Shown: positions 32,379 to 41,596, counted from the first letter of the stretch. The stretch is 64,000 bases of DNA from Candidatus Sulfuritelmatomonas gaucii (GCA_900290245.1 OKRB01000141.1:42131-106130); one strand, 5' to 3'. A program made the numbers and translations. Notes: a model not told the origin generated them from the sequence alone.

Positions 32379-34292
32379 GTCACTCTTTCCGAGCACCACT
32401 GCCACCCCCCCCACAATCGTCCGCGATGGCATATTCACGCCAGTGATCTCCTGGTATCCCGTGTTGCTCAAGTTGGTGAACCGCAGATAAGGCTGGATGC
32501 GTCCGGCTGCGTGCGTCGCCTCAACGTTCCACACCGGGTACACCGTCTGCTGGTACCGCTGTGCGATCTGCACCGCGTTGTCGATCGCAAAATCGTGCCC
32601 AAGCGCCCAGCGCCACTCTGCGTGAATGTTCTCGACCGGGTAATTGAACACATACTCCGACTCAAGCCCATGCAGCGCGTTTTGCGCCCCATGCAGCCCC
32701 GTCCACCCGATGCGCACCGTCTGCGAATTCTTCGGGATCCACGTAAGTGTTGCTTCAACGCCCGTAAACTGCAGACCGTTCAGGTTGTCGGCGCACCAGA
32801 TGTTCGCCGGGCACCCCGGCGGAAGATACATGTTCGGGACCGTCGCGCTCTTCACATAATCAATCGTGTCGTGCTGCCGCGAATAAAATCCCGTCACCGA
32901 CAGTGTTACCTTGCTCGAAGGCGCCCAGTCCGCGCCCGCATCGGCTGACCACGCCGACTCCGGCTTCAGTTTCGCGTTGCCCAGTGTCGCCGGGTCGGAA
33001 TAGTACAAATCGGTGTAAGTCGGGATCCTGAACCCGTACCCTGCGCTGGCGCGCAGTTTCAGGCTGTTCGCGAGGCGGAAGCTGCCCGCCAGTTCCGGCG
33101 AAAACACCGCTTGCGCGCCGCCCGAAAAAATCTCCTCCCGCGCCCCGGCCGACAAGCTCCAGCGCCGCTTCGCCGGATGCAGATCCACGTCCACGTAACC
33201 CGCTCCGCGATTGCGCGCGTGAATCCCCAGCGCGAACGAGCGCGCGCCGCCCGAGAAATTGTAGCTGTTGATGCTGTCGCCGTCCGCCTCCAGCCCCATC
33301 AGCAACACTGCTCCCGCAGGCAGATTCTCCGTACGCCGCAACGAACCCTGCCACGATCCATCGATATGGTTGTTCTCATAAATTGCCGGATCGTCGCGGA
33401 ACAGCACGAAATCGTCTGTGTGCCGCCGGTACGCAAACGCCGCCTCGGTCCGGCTGCCCAACTCCTGCCGCACGCCGGCGAACCATCCCTTCGTCCGCTC
33501 CCACGATGGGAAGTTGCCGTAAAACTGGTTCGCGCCAAACGAGCGGTCGCTCGTGGCAAACAGCAGATCGCTGACCCCAAGCCGCGATCCGATCCAGTTC
33601 TCCGCCGACGCGTCCTCATTGCGGTAGTCGCGGTCGGCCATGAATCCTGTTGAGAAGTTCCGCTCCGCCGTCACGCGTCCGCTCCATCGCCCACGCGTCG
33701 CGCCGCCCATCAGCGTCTCCTCGTTCGACTCGAAGCCACCCTCGCCCGCGCGCACAAACAGCGAGTCGTGATCGGGCGCCGCGGTCAAAAAATCCACCAC
33801 CCCGCTGAGCGCGTCTACTCCGTGCAAAGTGGATCCCGCGCCCTCCAGCACCTGGATCGAATCCATCGCTTCCATCGGAACCGGCAAATCGAGATTGTGA
33901 TGCGAAGTCTGTGCGTCGTTGATCCGGAATCCGTCCAGCAGCACCAGCGTCTGCTCAAAGCTGCCGCCATGCAGCACCAGGTCCGCCTGCCCGCCACCAG
34001 CTTCGCGCCCCTCGAGAAAAACCGACGAGTCCTCTCGCAGAAAATCCTGCGGCGACTCAGCTGCCAGCGATTCTCCTTTCACCGACAGAATCTCGACCGA
34101 TCGTGGCGACTCAGCCAACGGGACGGGCGTTGCCGAGCCCAGCACCACCATCGTCTCCGCTTTCCCCGTCACCTTTGCAGGCGCCTTCTGCGCGGCATCC
34201 TGCGCCAGCACCGCGTCTTGCGCGCCTGCTAGCAACAAACATCCAGTCCCGATGATGAGTTGCGCTCGAAACATAAAGGCCAGCACCATCAT
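32376..34292 (-). CDS. TonB-dependent outer-membrane receptor (BtuB-like)
   Basis: About 638 residues; the frame opens at TTG 34316, but ATG 34292, GTG 34286 or ATG 34274 better fit a signal peptide (FRAQLIIGTGCLLLAGAQDAVLAQ). GGAG sits 6 nt before the GTG. The plug domain is clear (SVEILSVKGES, LVLLDGFRINDAQT, QVLEGAGSTLHGVDALSGVVDFLT), followed by a 22-strand-type barrel with the TonB-receptor segment GFRIPTYTDLYYSDPATLGN. Size and pattern resemble vitamin B12/siderophore receptors. No cobalamin riboswitch was found in the short 5' region, so the cargo is unknown. It is divergent from a MarR gene, which probably regulates it. Confidence 0.88.
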   Translation of the reverse strand: MMVLAFMFRAQLIIGTGCLLLAGAQDAVLAQDAAQKAPAKVTGKAETMVVLGSATPVPLAESPRSVEILSVKGESLAAESPQDFLREDSSVFLEGREAGGGQADLVLHGGSFEQTLVLLDGFRINDAQTSHHNLDLPVPMEAMDSIQVLEGAGSTLHGVDALSGVVDFLTAAPDHDSLFVRAGEGGFESNEETLMGGATRGRWSGRVTAERNFSTGFMADRDYRNEDASAENWIGSRLGVSDLLFATSDRSFGANQFYGNFPSWERTKGWFAGVRQELGSRTEAAFAYRRHTDDFVLFRDDPAIYENNHIDGSWQGSLRRTENLPAGAVLLMGLEADGDSINSYNFSGGARSFALGIHARNRGAGYVDVDLHPAKRRWSLSAGAREEIFSGGAQAVFSPELAGSFRLANSLKLRASAGYGFRIPTYTDLYYSDPATLGNAKLKPESAWSADAGADWAPSSKVTLSVTGFYSRQHDTIDYVKSATVPNMYLPPGCPANIWCADNLNGLQFTGVEATLTWIPKNSQTVRIGWTGLHGAQNALHGLESEYVFNYPVENIHAEWRWALGHDFAIDNAVQIAQRYQQTVYPVWNVEATHAAGRIQPYLRFTNLSNTGYQEITGVNMPSRTIVGGVAVVLGKSD

Positions 34293-34363
34293 CTCCGCCG
34301 GAGCCAGGCTTCCCAATCACAATTTTGTATTGTTTTGAATAATTGAGCTGTTAAACTACTTCT

Positions 34364-34387
34364 GTTAGCCCCGCTAGCGCAGCTAAC
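34364..34387. promoter_or_regulatory. Candidate MarR operator in the TonB/MarR divergent region
   Basis: GTTAGC-ccc-GCTAGC-gca-GCTAAC is a 24-nt pseudo-palindrome with an inner perfect GCTAGC. It begins 35 nt before and ends 11 nt before the marR-like start codon. The size and symmetry fit a MarR dimer site. Confidence 0.45.
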
Positions 34388-34398
34388 TCCGCTTTCTC

Positions 34399-34842
34399 AT
34401 GCGCATCGACGCCTTTCTTCGCGAAAGCCCCATGTTCGTCGTCAACCGCGCGGCCCGCCGCTTTGAGTCGCTTACCGCGCGGGTGCTTGCCGCCGACGGC
34501 CTCGGCTTCATTGAAGCTCTGGTGCTGGCCGCGCTCTTCTTTGAAGCGCCACGCCAGGTCAAGCCCTCGCAACTAGCCGAAACCTTCTCCACCACCCGCG
34601 GCAACCTCAGCCACTGTATCTCTTCACTCGAAGCTAAAGGTTTTCTTCAAAGAAAAATTGACCCTGGCGACGCGCGCGCATATCTTCTCACGCTCAAGCC
34701 CCAAGGCCGCCGCTGCGCCCTGCGCGTTATTGCCGCGCTCGACCGCTTGCAAAAGGACTTTGAAAGCGAAATCGGCAAAACCACGCTCGCCGAAATGCTC
34801 CACTCCATCCACAAGCTCGAAACCCGCGCCACCGCGCGCTAA
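34399..34842 (+). CDS. MarR-family transcriptional regulator
   Basis: 147 residues. Winged-helix DNA-binding protein: helices with QVKPSQLAETFSTTRGNLSHCISSLEAKGFLQRKIDPGD form the HTH and wing (quoted in parts: PSQLAETFSTTRGNLSHC, LEAKGFLQRK), flanked by dimerisation helices. Start ATG 34399; no strong ribosome site. It is transcribed away from the TonB receptor across about 100 nt holding a palindrome, which is the usual layout for a local autoregulator. The ligand is unknown. The convergent MFS gene ends 10 nt after its stop. Confidence 0.88.
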   Translation: MRIDAFLRESPMFVVNRAARRFESLTARVLAADGLGFIEALVLAALFFEAPRQVKPSQLAETFSTTRGNLSHCISSLEAKGFLQRKIDPGDARAYLLTLKPQGRRCALRVIAALDRLQKDFESEIGKTTLAEMLHSIHKLETRATAR

Positions 34843-34851
34843 ATCGGACCG

Positions 34852-36162
34852 CTAAGCAACCAGCGGCTTCGGCCCGATCTCTTCCCACCTCACCGGCTCC
34901 ACCCGCCGCACGAGCAATCCCCACGACAATCCGCCAATGAGCGCCACCACCCCCGTTACGGTAAATGCCAGTCGGGCGCTCCCTTGCGTTTGCACAATCA
35001 ATCCCGTCAGCCACGGCGCTACGATCCCGGAAAAATTGGCAATTCCATTCTGCAGACTCGACCATCGCCCCGCCATCACCGGGCCGGCAAGCGTCTGGGT
35101 AATCGCCCAGTGATTCGACGCGTACGCGCCCTGGCCGGTGCAGGCGATCGCCAGCAGCCCCAGCGCCAGCGCCGGGTTCCCGTGAACCAGCGAGAACGGG
35201 ATGAGGCATGACGCGAGCACCAACCCGCCTGATGTCACGGACCGCCGCACGATGGTCGGCGAAGCTCCACCCGCAATCAGCCGGTCAGAGAGGAATCCCG
35301 CCACCAGCGTGGAGCAGGCGATCAGGAAGAACACCGCGGACGTGAGTCTCGACATCGCCCCAATCGAGAGATGCTCCTCCTGCACCAGGTACGTAGGCAG
35401 CCAGGTCAGCAAAAAATAATAGAAATAATTCCCGCAGAAGTGCCCCAGAAACGATCCCCACGCACATTGGAGTCGCAACATCTTCGCAATGGACGGGCTC
35501 TCGGCATTGCCCGGTTCGCTGCGCTGTTCGTCCGCGGGCTTTTCCACCTCTTGCCGCTTGTCCCCGTTCCCTTCTCCCGGCGGCATTACCTTGTACCAGA
35601 ACGGCAGCCAGATCAGCGCGCCCAGTCCGAAAAAGACGAACAGCATCCTCCAGCCAAAATGCACCAGCACCAGGCCGCCCACAAATGCACCCGCGGCCGG
35701 TCCAAGCTTGGTGCCCGCGTCAATCAGGGCGTTCGCGCGCCCGCGATGCTCCTGGGGCATCGCCGCGAAGATGCGCGAATAGCACGGATATGCAACCGAC
35801 TCGCCAACTCCCAAAGCGAGGCGCAGCGCGAAGAAGGTGACAAAACCTGCCGTCAGTCCCGTGAATGCCGTAGCCAGCGACCAGAGCAGGTACCCGCCAA
35901 ACAGCACCCATCCTGCATGAAAGCGATCGGCCAGCCAGCCTGCCAGCCCGAACACCTGCACCAGCGCATAGGTCCAGAAAAATGCCGAAAGCAGCTCCCC
36001 CGCCTGCAGCGACGAGATTCCAAATTGCTTCTCCAGGGTCGGCACCGCCAGTGAGAGGTTGCTGCGGTCCACGTAATTGATCACTACCGAAGCCACGAGC
36101 AGCGCCACAACGATCCATTCGCGGCGTGTCATTTTCACAGGGATCGAAGAAGCGTCAGGCAT
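34852..36162 (-). CDS. MFS transporter, anion:cation symporter (ACS) type
   Basis: 436 residues with about 12 membrane helices. The N terminus has the ACS-like VINYVDRSNLSLAVP and the conserved loop GWLADRFHAGWVLFGGYLLWS between helices 2 and 3. A long cytoplasmic loop (about 190-225, charged, with KRQEVEKPADEQRS) separates the halves. ACS members import hexuronates, glucarate or other organic acids. The next gene upstream on the strand is a GH28 pectinase, so uptake of galacturonate is a reasonable guess. The 57-nt spacing suggests co-transcription with GH28 and the cupin gene. Confidence 0.88.
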   Translation of the reverse strand: MPDASSIPVKMTRREWIVVALLVASVVINYVDRSNLSLAVPTLEKQFGISSLQAGELLSAFFWTYALVQVFGLAGWLADRFHAGWVLFGGYLLWSLATAFTGLTAGFVTFFALRLALGVGESVAYPCYSRIFAAMPQEHRGRANALIDAGTKLGPAAGAFVGGLVLVHFGWRMLFVFFGLGALIWLPFWYKVMPPGEGNGDKRQEVEKPADEQRSEPGNAESPSIAKMLRLQCAWGSFLGHFCGNYFYYFLLTWLPTYLVQEEHLSIGAMSRLTSAVFFLIACSTLVAGFLSDRLIAGGASPTIVRRSVTSGGLVLASCLIPFSLVHGNPALALGLLAIACTGQGAYASNHWAITQTLAGPVMAGRWSSLQNGIANFSGIVAPWLTGLIVQTQGSARLAFTVTGVVALIGGLSWGLLVRRVEPVRWEEIGPKPLVA

Positions 36163-36218
36163 CGCTGTATTGAATCTTCACCCTCGGCAATCTCCGCAAA
36201 TCCTATCACGCGCGCCAT

Positions 36219-37847
36219 TCATTCCTTACCGCCGCTGCTCTCCGACTCCTCCGTCGCCACCGCCGCCTCACCCAGCGCATTCCCCTCGAGCACAATCTTT
36301 TTCAACTCGTCTTTCCCGGTGGAAAGAAAAACTCCGGTCCCCTTGAACGCTCTTGAGTCGCGCACGATCGCGCCTGCCGCATCATCCAGCCGGATCACTG
36401 GCGTCTGGGCCAACGGTTGGCTCTCCGTCACATCGTCCAGCTCCAGATTGCTCGCGTGCTCCACGCGGAACGCCGGTCCCGCCTCCGGATTCAACTCCAC
36501 ATTGTGCAGTTCCAGATCGTCAGTGTAGGTCGCCTTCATTCCCGTCGCGCCCGTTCCCATCACATCGCTGATGTGCAGGCCCTGAATCGGCATCTCCGGC
36601 AGTCCCTCAACATCGATCAGCGTCTTCGCTCCATCAATCGTCATGTGGCTCATGGCAATGTTGCGAAACACTGGAGTCGTCTTCGATACCGTCTCCTCAC
36701 CCCTGCGCGTCTCGCCTTCCATCAGGTAGTAGTTCGTCACCACGATCGCTTCGCCCACGTTCTCCATCGTCCAGTTGTCAAAGCGCACGTCCTCTACCAC
36801 GCCGCCGCGCCCGCGCGCGCTTTTGATTCGCGCGCCGTTCTCCGTGCCAACCGCAGTCATGTTGCTCGCAACAATGTTGCGAACGCTTCCTGACGTTTCG
36901 CTCCCGATCGTTACCGCGCCGTGCGCGTGGTGCACTGTGCAGTTTGTAATCGTCACATCCTCTGTCGGCCAGTTCACACGCAGGCCGTCCGCATCCTTGC
37001 CCGACTTGATCACAATCCCATCGTCGCCCGTATCGATATAGTCGTTGGCAATCCGCACGAACCGGCTCGAGTCCACAACGATCCCATCCGTGTGCACGCC
37101 GGGATACGTCTCGATCACCAGGTTCTCCACCGTCGCGTTTTCGCTGTAGAGAAGATGCACCGTCCACATCGGCGAACCGACAAATCGCAGCCCCGACACA
37201 AGAATGTTCTTGCTGTTCATGAAGCGCACAAACGACGGCCTCAGCTCCGCCGCCGCTTCTTTGTATTCCTCTTCCGGAATCGTCTTGTCCGCATTCAGGT
37301 CGTTCAGGAATTGCTCCCACTGCGGCCCGTTGGCGCTTCCGGGATTGTTGCCCTCCCGCTGTTCCCTGCTGTGCAGCTTCATCCAATCCGCGTTGCTGCT
37401 CATCAGCACGCCTCGGCCCATCACCGCGACATTCTCCAGGTCGTGCCCGCCAATCAACGGAACTGGCGTCAGCGTCTCCACGCCCTGATGGCGTCCCGGC
37501 GTAAACGGCAGGGTCGTGGCCGGAAATTCAACGGTGGCGCCTGCATCAAGATACAACGTCAGGTTGCTCACCATCTCAATTGGCCCGCTCACATAATGCC
37601 CCGCCGGCACAAACACCGTTCCTCCGCCTGCCGCCTTAGCCGCCGCAATCGCTGCCTTAAATGCATCGGCCGCATTCGCCGACCCATCGTTCTTCGCGCC
37701 GTAATCCACCACATTGAAAACCGGCCGGCCTGTGTTCTCCTGCGCCATGCCACACACCGGCATCGCAGCCACCGCCAGGGCGGCCATCATCGCTTGCCGC
37801 AGTTTTGCTTTCATTCGGGTTCGACGCGCTTCATCCGGACCGCTCAT
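36219..37847 (-). CDS. Secreted glycoside hydrolase family 28 (polygalacturonase-like)
   Basis: About 542 residues. Exported right-handed beta-helix enzyme acting on pectin (galacturonan). After the signal peptide (ending VCGMAQEN) comes FNVVDYGAKNDGSANAADAF, typical of GH28/pectate-lyase-like folds. Catalytic motifs are present in order: VHTDGIVVDSS (NTDG-like), DTGDDGIVIKSG (DD), AHGAVTIGSE (G-H-G region) and ARIKSARGRGG (RIK). ATG 37847 overlaps the upstream cupin stop as ATGA, implying translational coupling; ATG 37814 gives a shorter signal peptide and is the alternative. The C terminus carries a roughly 130-residue extra region with no clear family. Confidence 0.9.
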   Translation of the reverse strand: MSGPDEARRTRMKAKLRQAMMAALAVAAMPVCGMAQENTGRPVFNVVDYGAKNDGSANAADAFKAAIAAAKAAGGGTVFVPAGHYVSGPIEMVSNLTLYLDAGATVEFPATTLPFTPGRHQGVETLTPVPLIGGHDLENVAVMGRGVLMSSNADWMKLHSREQREGNNPGSANGPQWEQFLNDLNADKTIPEEEYKEAAAELRPSFVRFMNSKNILVSGLRFVGSPMWTVHLLYSENATVENLVIETYPGVHTDGIVVDSSRFVRIANDYIDTGDDGIVIKSGKDADGLRVNWPTEDVTITNCTVHHAHGAVTIGSETSGSVRNIVASNMTAVGTENGARIKSARGRGGVVEDVRFDNWTMENVGEAIVVTNYYLMEGETRRGEETVSKTTPVFRNIAMSHMTIDGAKTLIDVEGLPEMPIQGLHISDVMGTGATGMKATYTDDLELHNVELNPEAGPAFRVEHASNLELDDVTESQPLAQTPVIRLDDAAGAIVRDSRAFKGTGVFLSTGKDELKKIVLEGNALGEAAVATEESESSGGKE

Positions 37848-38479
37848 TTCGGCTCGATGGCCACAACCCACAAGTCGGTGTCGCCCAGGTTGTGTCCCCT
37901 ATGCGTCTGCGCCAGCCGCCAGTCCACTTCATCGGTCTTCAACGTGGAGGGTTGTATTCTGCCATCCGGCAGAACATGCTCCAGCTGCGCGCCGCTCAGG
38001 CAAACCACGACGCGATCGCGATGGGTGTGCTGCGGCTCCCACTCGTGTGCTGCAATCCTGATGTTGTACGTGCGGCTGTGGGCGTCCTCAAAGAGCATCT
38101 GGTAATTCCGCGGCAGCCCCGTCATGCCCCACATCTCGTGCGCGCCGGCGGTCAGAAACTCCACGCGCACCAGCCGCAAAGGCTGGTGTCCCGTGTTGAT
38201 CAGCACACCGGCACGCGCCATCTCGTCCACTGTCTCGCCGCGCTCAACTGTCAAGTTCTGTTCTGTGCCATCGGCCAGCTTCACCTGTGCGTCATCGCCT
38301 GCCAGGTACACCACCACGCTCGCGTGATCCGCCGGAAGCGGCGCCTGCTCGCCGGGCTTGAGCGTCACCTCGCTCACCGCGATCTTCTCGTTCTTCAAAA
38401 CCTCCGTCGTCGCTGCGAAAAGCGACCCCGCCGCCATCCACAGCGCCGCCGCTCCAACCAGCGCAGTTATATGACGCAT
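37844..38479 (-). CDS. Secreted double-cupin protein, unknown role
   Basis: 211 residues from ATG 38479 (MRHITALVGAAALWMAAGSLFAATT), with GAGG 10 nt upstream; GTG 38485 is a poorer choice. A signal peptide is followed by two cupin-like beta barrels. The first is at about residues 30-105 (LKPGEQAPLPADHASVVVYL). The second, at about 130-205, has the metal-type pattern EWEPQHTHRDRVVVCL and LEHVLPDG. The stop overlaps the GH28 start (ATGA). Such cupins near pectinases sometimes handle unsaturated uronates (KdgF-like), but KdgF is cytoplasmic and this one looks exported, so the role is only suggested by context. Confidence 0.78.
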   Translation of the reverse strand: MRHITALVGAAALWMAAGSLFAATTEVLKNEKIAVSEVTLKPGEQAPLPADHASVVVYLAGDDAQVKLADGTEQNLTVERGETVDEMARAGVLINTGHQPLRLVRVEFLTAGAHEMWGMTGLPRNYQMLFEDAHSRTYNIRIAAHEWEPQHTHRDRVVVCLSGAQLEHVLPDGRIQPSTLKTDEVDWRLAQTHRGHNLGDTDLWVVAIEPK

Positions 38480-38606
38480 AAACACTTCACCTCGCGGAAT
38501 TTCTTCCGCCGCTCGCGCCGCCCGTTTGCATTTTCTAGCGGCGATCCGAACGGCGCAGCCATCCTATCACGCAAGGGCGCCCCCAATCCCGTCGCGCCGG
38601 CCGGAA

Positions 38607-39104
38607 TCACTGCGCCGGCGGCGCAACGGTAGATCCCGGCACATTGGTGATCCCCGTAATTAACCGTTCGCGTGCAATATTCAGAACATTGGTCAGCGAT
38701 TCCGCCGTAAAGGGCTGGTTCAGGAAGTTCGGCTGACCGGCAACGTCCAGTGCATAGTTCAGCACGCCCCGCGGCACCGAATTGGGCGCAAGGTTCTCAA
38801 TCTCACTCGGGCTCAACACCATGTCCGGGTCGTGTAGGATTGCCTTGAACGCGTTCCCAAGCCCCTGCAGCGAAAAATTCCCAGGGTTCACATCGAGCAG
38901 CACCCAGCCTCCTTTAGCGATCTGGTTGGCCGCGTTCGTGACCGCATTCAGGGCCGGACCCTGCTCAGCTGGACTCAGGCCGTGGTACTTCGTATTCGAT
39001 AGCTGAAACGATCCTGGATATTTCTGCGCCACATCATCCGCCACCAGCGACGCTGGCTCGCCCGCTCCGCCCGGCTCCAGATTCGATACACCGGGAGTCT
39101 CCAC
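38607..39104 (-). CDS. Kinase-like C-terminal part of a frameshifted secreted protein
   Basis: 165 codons from GTG 39104, which is an internal Val codon. It continues the protein of the next entry after a one-base frame change near 39104-39112. At residues 66-76 it has GWVLLDVNPGNF, matching the catalytic D-x4-N loop of aminoglycoside-kinase/ABC1-like folds. Next comes ILHDPDMVL, in the place of the metal-binding D-F-D. The start, VETPGVSNLEPG, resembles the 'G-v-x-T-P-x-V' strand between the kinase lobes. No own signal or ribosome site. It ends LITGITNVPGSTVAPPAQ. Confidence 0.6.
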   Translation of the reverse strand: METPGVSNLEPGGAGEPASLVADDVAQKYPGSFQLSNTKYHGLSPAEQGPALNAVTNAANQIAKGGWVLLDVNPGNFSLQGLGNAFKAILHDPDMVLSPSEIENLAPNSVPRGVLNYALDVAGQPNFLNQPFTAESLTNVLNIARERLITGITNVPGSTVAPPAQ

Positions 39105-40405
39105 TCTCCTGCCGCCTGCACGCGCCCCGCGCCTGTGTACTGGCCTTCAATCGACTGCGGTCCGTACCCGAGCGTTTGCGGATTGCTTCTGCTCAGCTTG
39201 ATTGCCTTGCTGGTCCCATATCGAAATACGCTCGCAAAACTTCCCTGTCCCGCGTAGCCGCCAAGCTGCACTGGTCCGTTCCCGGTCTGCACCCATTTGT
39301 TCGCCAGATTGGTGGGGTTGGGCGACGTGGGGACTTTGGGGTCGCCGTTGATCGCGTCCTGCAGTGCGCTGCCCTTGATGGGATTGGTGAATGTCGATCC
39401 GGGAGAGATCGCGCCCTTCAGCACCGTTCCCGCGGCCTTTGCCGCTCCCGGCACAACGGCGTATGCGCACAGCCGGCGCCCCGCGGTCATCCCGGCCTGG
39501 TACGGCGTTACGCCCTGGCCGACTGAAGGCGTGGTCAGCTCGGCGTACATCGTCTTCAACGTCACCGACTGCCCCGGTGAGAGCCCCCATGCCTTCGCAG
39601 CATCGACAAAATCGCCCTTGGCAAAGAAGCCCGCGCCCGCAGCCAGGTCGCCGAAACCCTTGAAGCAATTGCCGAACCCCCCAACCACTCCCTGCAGGTA
39701 CTGGCCCGCATCGGCCACGGGATTCGAAGGTGGTGAGTTGTTTAAAGTGTCCCCTTGCAGTGGAGGCCGCGGCTGCGGCTTCTTGCACACGCATCCCGGC
39801 GGCTGCGTCGGATTCGCGCAGTAGTCGTACCCGCCCGGCCCGAACGGCAGGCACGGATTGCTCCCCGTTCCCACCTGTCCTGACAACGGCGGGCCCGGCT
39901 GCGGCGCCGAATAGGTTGGCGGATTCGGCTGCGGCTGCGGTGTACCGCCGCCGCCGACTTCCACCGTTCCCGGCGGTGGCGTGAATGCTCCGCCCCCCAT
40001 GCACACTGCCATGCATGCATCGGCCTGATCCACGCCGCAACGGAAGCCCTCCCGCTCCGCCGCGGCAATATCGTCCAGCGGCACAATGAAGCCCTGAATC
40101 GGCGGGTTGATCGCCTGGCAGTAGCAGGTGTTTCCCTGCTTCTTCCACACCTGCATACCGGCCAGGCTGCATTGCCCGCGCGAATCTGTCGGCGCCATCA
40201 CGCCGTAGCAGGTCAGCGGATCCATCCCGGTGTACGGATTGTTCGCGTTTTCCTTCTCGCAGTTCTTCGCATACTCGTCGGTGTACTCGGTCTGCGAGAC
40301 GCCGCCCTTCAGAGTCGTCTGCGCCCATCCCAGCCACGGCCTCGCTCCGCCGCTGATGAGCGCGGCAAACGCCAGCCCTGCAATCCACTTCCATCGGTTT
40401 CGCAT
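38975..40405 (-). CDS. Secreted Cys/Pro-rich protein with kinase-like N-lobe, frameshifted
   Basis: 476 codons from ATG 40405 (MRNRWKWIAGLAFAALISGG), GGAG 5 nt upstream. A signal peptide is followed by a Cys-rich domain (about residues 30-145: CEKENANNPYTG, CYGVM, CSLAG, CYCQ, CGVDQADACMAVCMGGG). Then come a Pro-rich linker (PQPQPNPPTYSAPQPGPP) and a Gly/Ala-rich helical region (about 235-345). At about 384-403 it has GQGSFASVFRYGTSKAIKLS, a glycine-rich loop plus AIK lysine as in protein-kinase-like folds. The rest of that fold is in the other frame (previous entry), so the end after VQAAG is out-of-frame sequence. The layout recalls modular exported effectors; the function is not known. Confidence 0.6.
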   Translation of the reverse strand: MRNRWKWIAGLAFAALISGGARPWLGWAQTTLKGGVSQTEYTDEYAKNCEKENANNPYTGMDPLTCYGVMAPTDSRGQCSLAGMQVWKKQGNTCYCQAINPPIQGFIVPLDDIAAAEREGFRCGVDQADACMAVCMGGGAFTPPPGTVEVGGGGTPQPQPNPPTYSAPQPGPPLSGQVGTGSNPCLPFGPGGYDYCANPTQPPGCVCKKPQPRPPLQGDTLNNSPPSNPVADAGQYLQGVVGGFGNCFKGFGDLAAGAGFFAKGDFVDAAKAWGLSPGQSVTLKTMYAELTTPSVGQGVTPYQAGMTAGRRLCAYAVVPGAAKAAGTVLKGAISPGSTFTNPIKGSALQDAINGDPKVPTSPNPTNLANKWVQTGNGPVQLGGYAGQGSFASVFRYGTSKAIKLSRSNPQTLGYGPQSIEGQYTGAGRVQAAGEWRLPVYRIWSRAERASQRRWWRMMWRRNIQDRFSYRIRSTTA

Positions 40406-40759
40406 AAGCGCTCCCATGCAACAGGCCGTCGTCTCAACTACGGGCGCGAATACTGCTATCCCAATGCGGCATCGTCTTGCCGCCACACGCTGAATTGCAC
40501 CTGAATTGAAGAAGGGGGAAACTTGCTGTCCCGGATTCTACAGCAAACCTGGCGATCTTTGGCGAAGTATAGGCGCACACCCGCAGAAGAGCCTGCCAGC
40601 GCGAGCAAAAAATTCGCACAATGCTTTAACCTTGACCGGCGCTTTGTCTTGATAACATTTGGTGCACTGGATGCTGCAACAGCGATCGCGGAACCGGCTT
40701 CATATTTGCATGGCATGACGGCTTCAACTACTTCACTCACAAACACAGGAGGGAACGGT
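40406..40759. other. Divergent intergenic region, nothing specific
   Basis: 354 nt between the kinase-like gene and the alpha/beta hydrolase. The open frame upstream of the hydrolase is not conserved. Promoters for both genes must lie here; none stands out. Confidence 0.35.
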
Positions 40760-41596
40760 ATGCCAAAGATTACGACCAAAGACGGTACGCAGATTTTCTA
40801 CAAGGACTGGGGCCCGAAAAGCGCACAGCCCATCGTGTTCCACCACGGCTGGCCTCTTTCGTCGGATGACTGGGACAATCAGATGCTGTTCTTCCTTGCC
40901 AACGGCTATCGCGTCGTTGCGCATGACAGGCGAGGTCACGGCCGCTCCTCGCAGGTGGACACTGGCCACGACATGGACCATTACGCATCAGACGCCTCGG
41001 CGGTAGCCGAGCATCTCGACCTGAGGAATGCGGTCCATATCGGCCATTCCACGGGCGGTGGCGAGGTGGCGCGCTATGTCGCCAAATACGGCGAGCCTCA
41101 AGGCCGCGTTGCCAAGGCCGTGCTGCTCGCCTCCGTTCCCCCGCTCATGCTCAAGACCGAAAAGAACCCGGGCGGCACTCCGATCGAAGTGTTCGACGGA
41201 TTCCGCAAGGTAGTGGCCGAGAACCGGGCGCAGTTTTTTCTCGATTTCGCTTCGGGGCCGTTTTACGGTTTCAACAGGCCCGGCGCGAAGGCCTTGCAGG
41301 GAGTGATCCAGAACTGGTGGCGCCAGGGGATGATGGGCAGCGCGCTCGCTCACTACCAGGGCATCAAGGCTTTCTCCGAGGTAGACCAAACCGACGATTT
41401 GAAGGCGATCACGGTGCCGACCCTCGTGATGCAGGGCGACGATGATCAAGTTGTCCCCTACAAAGACGCTTCGCTGCTGCAGGCTAAGTTGCTCAAGCAT
41501 GGCAAGCTCAAGATTTACCCTGGCTACCCTCACGGCTTGATGACCACCCATGCCGACGTGATCAATGCGGACCTCCTGGCATTCATCCGAAGCTAA
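40760..41596 (+). CDS. Alpha/beta hydrolase, non-heme chloroperoxidase/arylesterase type
   Basis: 278 residues from ATG 40760 ([18 protein letters not shown]) with AGGAGGG 7 nt upstream. Family hallmarks are [15 protein letters not shown] (oxyanion hole), [14 protein letters not shown], the nucleophile elbow IGHSTGGGE (Ser), Asp in [10 protein letters not shown] and His in [11 protein letters not shown]. This group is often named chloroperoxidase, but the peroxidase activity is a side reaction of an esterase. The substrate is unknown. Cytoplasmic; no signal peptide at the chosen start. It stands alone. Confidence 0.92.
   Translation: MPKITTKDGTQIFYKDWGPKSAQPIVFHHGWPLSSDDWDNQMLFFLANGYRVVAHDRRGHGRSSQVDTGHDMDHYASDASAVAEHLDLRNAVHIGHSTGGGEVARYVAKYGEPQGRVAKAVLLASVPPLMLKTEKNPGGTPIEVFDGFRKVVAENRAQFFLDFASGPFYGFNRPGAKALQGVIQNWWRQGMMGSALAHYQGIKAFSEVDQTDDLKAITVPTLVMQGDDDQVVPYKDASLLQAKLLKHGKLKIYPGYPHGLMTTHADVINADLLAFIRS

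Noticed and set aside
34293..34398. Cobalamin riboswitch before the BtuB-like receptor
   Set aside because: The region is only about 100 nt and holds the divergent MarR promoter; there is no room for the aptamer.
39147..40421. 424-codon second minus-strand frame over the Cys/Pro-rich protein gene
   Set aside because: The other frame has a signal peptide, ribosome site and cysteine pattern; this one is Arg/Gly-rich noise.
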